From the NCBI GenBank assembly GCA_964411885.1, contig CAYPMK010000053.1:1-7691 (forward strand): a DNA stretch of 7,691 nt. The letters are read 5' to 3'. This document shows, in pieces, positions 4,851-7,691 of this stretch. A program made the position numbers and the translations under genes. This stretch comes from JAKLHL01 sp964411885 (GTDB lineage Bacteria; Bdellovibrionota; JAFGOL01). Within the stretch, counting starts at the first letter, position 1, and the number at the start of each line of letters is the position of its first letter. The notes beneath the pieces were generated by a model, which saw nothing but the letters and a program-made list of their open reading frames with translations, was not told the origin of the DNA and did no database searches.

Positions 4851-7109
4851 ATGATGCAACAAAAATTGTTCACAGAGTTCGACGAGCCTAAACAGACCCC
4901 AAGACCAAAAGAAAAAAAACAAGAGACAAAAAACACAGCAAGGCCACAGCTAGGTGCTGGCAGCGAAGAGATCAAGCCAGAACTTAACTACAACTTTAAA
5001 AGACTCTCCCAAAAAGGAGAAAAATGTTGGGACGATGTTGTAAGTAGATTCATAAATGAAATGCAAACAAGGGGAGCAAGCACACCAAGAGAAGACCTTG
5101 AGTGGCTTTGCTACAACTATTTTGCCCTACCTAATTCACCGGCGTTGTTGACTGCTGGAACAAAGAACTTTTATGCAAGTGCATGCTCTAGTTATCCAGT
5201 TAAGGATACTATGGATGAAACACCATTTTCTATCTTGGATACTCTTAGAATATCAAGTATGGCAACAAAAGCTGGTATAGGAACTGGTTTTAATTTTTCT
5301 AATATCAGATCAAAAGACGAACCTGTTAGAGGAAGAACTGGCGTCACTGGTGGGCCGGTATCTTTTCTTAGAGCATATAATGGTTTTTTTAGGGAAATAA
5401 CTCAAGCAACAAGAAAAAGCGCATCCATGGGTTTATTGCATGTTAATCATCCAGACATATTTGATTATATAAATTGTAAGGTAGAGGACGGACAAATAGA
5501 AGGATTCAATCTTACTGTCATCTTGGACGACAAATTTATGCACGCTGTAGAAAATAATGGCACTTATGAATTAAAGTATAAGAAGCATAACGCTAATGGA
5601 GAGACCTCGAAGACCCTTAATGCAAGAGAGATCTTTGATCTTATGTGCCAAAGAATATGGGACAATGGTGAGCCCGGTGTAATGTTCGAAGACACTATAA
5701 AAAGGGACTACTTTGAAGACGACATAAATATATTGGCAAACCCTTGTTCAGAAGCTCTTTTAAGTCATGGAGACGACTGGTTGGAACTTTGTGTTCTTGC
5801 ATCGATAAACCTTCCAAAATACATGGCGCTAAACAAAGAAGAACGTGAACGTGTTGTTGATACAACAGTAAGGATGTTAAATGACATCATAGATACTCAA
5901 GACTACGTAATAGAGTATCAACGAAAAGGAATGAAGGATAGGAATAGAAAGATAGGAATAGGAGTAGCTGGACTAGCAACAGTTCTTGCTACTAAAGGTC
6001 TAAAATACAGCAGTAAAGAGGCTGTAGAGCTTACAAAAGAGATCTTTGCAGAGATAGGGAACTTTGCAAGCAAGTCTTCTTCTAAACTAGGTACCATTAC
6101 AGTCACTATAAATGGTAAAAAGACACCATTGGGAAGATACAATGGTTCTTTATTATCTGTAGCACCAACCTCCACACTTAGTAACATATTCAACACAGTG
6201 AACAAAGAAGGATGTTCATATGGTGTAGAACCATATTTTAGCCTTGAACCAGTAACTGTTACAAACAGCTACGGTAAATTCGAGATAAAAGAAAAAATAA
6301 TAGATCACTTGAATGGTAACACCTCTCACATAGAGTGTGCAAATGATCTAGATTATAAAGCTCATCTTGGACCAGTAGAAGCCTACTACAATTCCAATCC
6401 AAAAGGAGTAGTACAGGGTTGTTCAAAAACAATTAACTTTAAGAACAACGTTACTGTTGATGATGTCAAAGAAGCTGTTATCTATTGTTGGAAACATAAA
6501 ATAAAAGCTATCAGTTTTTATAGAGATGGAAGTAGAAAAAATCAGGTTATTTCAACAAAAGATTCTTATAACGACGCTACAAGAGCTGGAGAGATCACCT
6601 ACAGCATGGCACCAAAAAGACCAGCAGAACTACCATGTGACATCTACCACGTAAGTAGTGAAAAAGAAAAATGGTTAGTATTGGTGGGTTTATTAGACGG
6701 TGCTCCATATGAAGTATTCGCAGGTTTAGAAGAAAAACTAAACATTCCACACAAGATACAAAACGGTTGTATAAGAAAAGAAAATGGAGTTTATAACCTC
6801 ATTATAGGCAAAGAAGACGACGAATGGAAGATAAAGGACATCCCAACCATGTTCGAAAACAAACAATTCGGCACCATAACAAGAATAACCTCTATGGCAC
6901 TAAGACACGGAACACCACTAAAGTTTGTATGTGAACAGCTTATACGCGATGGTGGATTTGATGCGTTCAATAAGGCAGTGTCAAGAGTGCTAAAGAAATA
7001 TATCAGCGATCAAGAAGAATCTGGAATGAAATGCGAAAAATGCGGCAAAAAGATGCGCTACGTACAAGGGTGCCTAACTTGTGAATGTGGCTATTCTAAG
7101 TGTGGTTAA
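4851..7109 (+). CDS. nrdJ: Class II (B12-dependent) ribonucleotide reductase NrdJ
   Basis: This 752-residue enzyme should reduce ribonucleotides to deoxyribonucleotides with adenosylcobalamin as radical source, with or without oxygen. Residues 1-45 are a charged, probably disordered leader with no ATP-cone, so overall dATP inhibition is not expected. The barrel follows: PNSPALLTAG (94-103), SAC with C112 (first redox Cys), GIGTGFNFSNIR (142-153), NPCSE (297-301) with N297, thiyl-radical C299 and E301, C314 (partner Cys) in LCVLASINL, APTSTLSN (438-445) and KTINF...YRDGSR (526-562). A TSCPD-like region (about 590-715) precedes a zinc-ribbon tail with C728, C731, C741, C744, C746 and C751, ending GYSKCG as typical for NrdJ. 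The segment ATRKSASMG (186-194) differs from the common QGGRRRGANMG form. ATG codons at 4851 and 4854 are the only possible starts, because TAA lies in frame at 4842. No class I small subunit or cobalamin riboswitch is visible. Confidence 0.93.
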   Translation: MMQQKLFTEFDEPKQTPRPKEKKQETKNTARPQLGAGSEEIKPELNYNFKRLSQKGEKCWDDVVSRFINEMQTRGASTPREDLEWLCYNYFALPNSPALLTAGTKNFYASACSSYPVKDTMDETPFSILDTLRISSMATKAGIGTGFNFSNIRSKDEPVRGRTGVTGGPVSFLRAYNGFFREITQATRKSASMGLLHVNHPDIFDYINCKVEDGQIEGFNLTVILDDKFMHAVENNGTYELKYKKHNANGETSKTLNAREIFDLMCQRIWDNGEPGVMFEDTIKRDYFEDDINILANPCSEALLSHGDDWLELCVLASINLPKYMALNKEERERVVDTTVRMLNDIIDTQDYVIEYQRKGMKDRNRKIGIGVAGLATVLATKGLKYSSKEAVELTKEIFAEIGNFASKSSSKLGTITVTINGKKTPLGRYNGSLLSVAPTSTLSNIFNTVNKEGCSYGVEPYFSLEPVTVTNSYGKFEIKEKIIDHLNGNTSHIECANDLDYKAHLGPVEAYYNSNPKGVVQGCSKTINFKNNVTVDDVKEAVIYCWKHKIKAISFYRDGSRKNQVISTKDSYNDATRAGEITYSMAPKRPAELPCDIYHVSSEKEKWLVLVGLLDGAPYEVFAGLEEKLNIPHKIQNGCIRKENGVYNLIIGKEDDEWKIKDIPTMFENKQFGTITRITSMALRHGTPLKFVCEQLIRDGGFDAFNKAVSRVLKKYISDQEESGMKCEKCGKKMRYVQGCLTCECGYSKCG

Positions 7110-7112
7110 AAA

Positions 7113-7685
7113 TTAAAGACAAGCACCAGCTGCTTGACAAAGGGCTAAGGCTTCTGCTGTATTATCGCAACTAGCAGCGTTCATTTGCATTACTTTCATT
7201 TGTGCTAGCATAAGATCACCTGTTTTTAAGAACACCTCTACAAAAAGCATCATCTCTGTACAGCCTATTACACATACTCCAGAAGCTTCCATTGCAGAAA
7301 GTAACTCTTTTGCTTTTGCATAGTTTGCCACAAAAAATTCTGTATCAGCAAAAGTAAACCACTGAGAACAAGTTAAACTACATTCTGCAGCACGAAATTG
7401 TTCTAGCCTCGTTATTAGTGTAGCAGGTTCATCACAGTCCTCTAATATGATTGCATCAAGATTACCACTGGCTTGATCACAATCGGCCCTCATTGCTGTA
7501 AAAGAAGTAACGAATCCTTCTATGTAATCTTTACATCCGGCTGGTTCAACAACAGGATCATCATCTTCTTCTGGTTGTGGTTCTTGTTCAATATTTTTAT
7601 TATAGAGATCATCGGTCCTTACATCAAGGGTACAAGACGATATGAAAAAAGTTAGAACAGCCAACATAAAAATATTTTTTATCAT
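7113..7685 (-). CDS. Cysteine-rich lipoprotein of unknown function
   Basis: I do not recognise this 190-residue protein. It begins with a lipoprotein signal peptide (hydrophobic 5-16, lipobox ISSC, lipidated C18, followed by Thr, which predicts the outer membrane). An acidic, Pro-rich linker (about 31-48, EPQPEEDDDP) leads to a mostly helical domain (about 50-190). This domain has ten more cysteines: C51, C69, C84, C102, C106, C138, C142, C173, C183 and C189. Two CxxxC pairs (CSLTC, CVIGC) stand 31 residues apart, and an even number of Cys in an exported domain suggests up to five disulfides. The stretch 117-170 alternates hydrophobic and small residues in a helix-hairpin manner reminiscent of TPR repeats, though no clear TPR consensus is met. 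It converges on nrdJ with 3 bp between stops, so it is not in its operon. Its own promoter and ribosome binding site lie mostly beyond the window edge; only 6 upstream bases are visible. Confidence 0.75.
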   Translation of the reverse strand: MIKNIFMLAVLTFFISSCTLDVRTDDLYNKNIEQEPQPEEDDDPVVEPAGCKDYIEGFVTSFTAMRADCDQASGNLDAIILEDCDEPATLITRLEQFRAAECSLTCSQWFTFADTEFFVANYAKAKELLSAMEASGVCVIGCTEMMLFVEVFLKTGDLMLAQMKVMQMNAASCDNTAEALALCQAAGACL

Positions 7686-7691
7686 ACGTAC

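Noticed and set aside
4740..4922. Leftward 60-codon frame covering the nrdJ promoter and start
   Set aside because: It overlaps the control region and the nrdJ 5' end in antisense, is very Phe/Leu-rich and has no motif.
5936..5974. Purine-rich near-repeats (GGATAG / GGAATAG) in nrdJ
   Set aside because: They encode a plausible conserved stretch (RKIGIGVAGL) and follow from Gly/Ile/Arg codon choice, so no separate repeat element is needed.
5918..6205. Leftward 95-codon frame inside nrdJ
   Set aside because: It is antisense to a conserved part of nrdJ and has no supporting features.
4851..7109. Class I reductase large subunit (NrdA/NrdE) as an alternative
   Set aside because: The C-terminal zinc ribbon ending GYSKCG and the TSCPD-like region are class II traits, and no small subunit gene is present.
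7473..7655. Rightward 60-codon frame antisense to the Cys-rich lipoprotein
   Set aside because: The lipobox, linker and Cys pattern support the leftward frame; this one shows only low-complexity aromatic and Ile content.

Overview
The window is AT-rich and its genes favour ATA (Ile) and AGA/AGG (Arg) codons. It looks like a draft or metagenome-derived scaffold from a Gram-negative, two-membrane bacterium. The evidence is a heptose-phosphate isomerase of LPS or capsule type and two lipobox-bearing lipoproteins. I cannot name the phylum from the sequence alone. Exactly 100 Ns (4125-4224) split the window into two parts whose true distance is unknown.

Left part (1-4124). Two genes run leftward as an overlapping pair: a stand-alone cupin of the type II phosphomannose isomerase kind (185-535), then smpB (1-198, cut by the window edge), the tmRNA partner in ribosome rescue. 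A 55-bp divergent spacer separates them from a rightward cluster: gmhA (sedoheptulose-7-phosphate isomerase), a small RDD-family membrane protein, and polA (DNA polymerase I). The gaps are 22 and 2 bp, so this is probably one transcript. PolA keeps its 5'-nuclease and polymerase active sites, but its 3'-5' proofreading domain is a shrunken remnant without catalytic residues.

Right part (4225-7691). A leftward outer-membrane-type FKBP prolyl isomerase lipoprotein (4227-4691) is divergent from a rightward class II, B12-dependent ribonucleotide reductase gene, nrdJ (4851-7109). The 159-bp spacer holds an 8+8 inverted repeat, a perfect TTGACA -35 box and a sequence resembling an NrdR box that overlaps this -35. 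A convergent gene for a cysteine-rich lipoprotein of unknown function (7113-7685) ends 3 bp from nrdJ.

Most of the content is housekeeping: DNA precursor supply (NrdJ), DNA repair synthesis (PolA), ribosome rescue (SmpB), envelope sugar synthesis (GmhA, perhaps the cupin) and periplasmic folding (FKBP). I see no mobile element, CRISPR array, RNA gene or obvious new multi-gene system. The least explained items are the cysteine-rich lipoprotein, the eroded proofreading domain of PolA, the divergent NrdJ and its putative control region.
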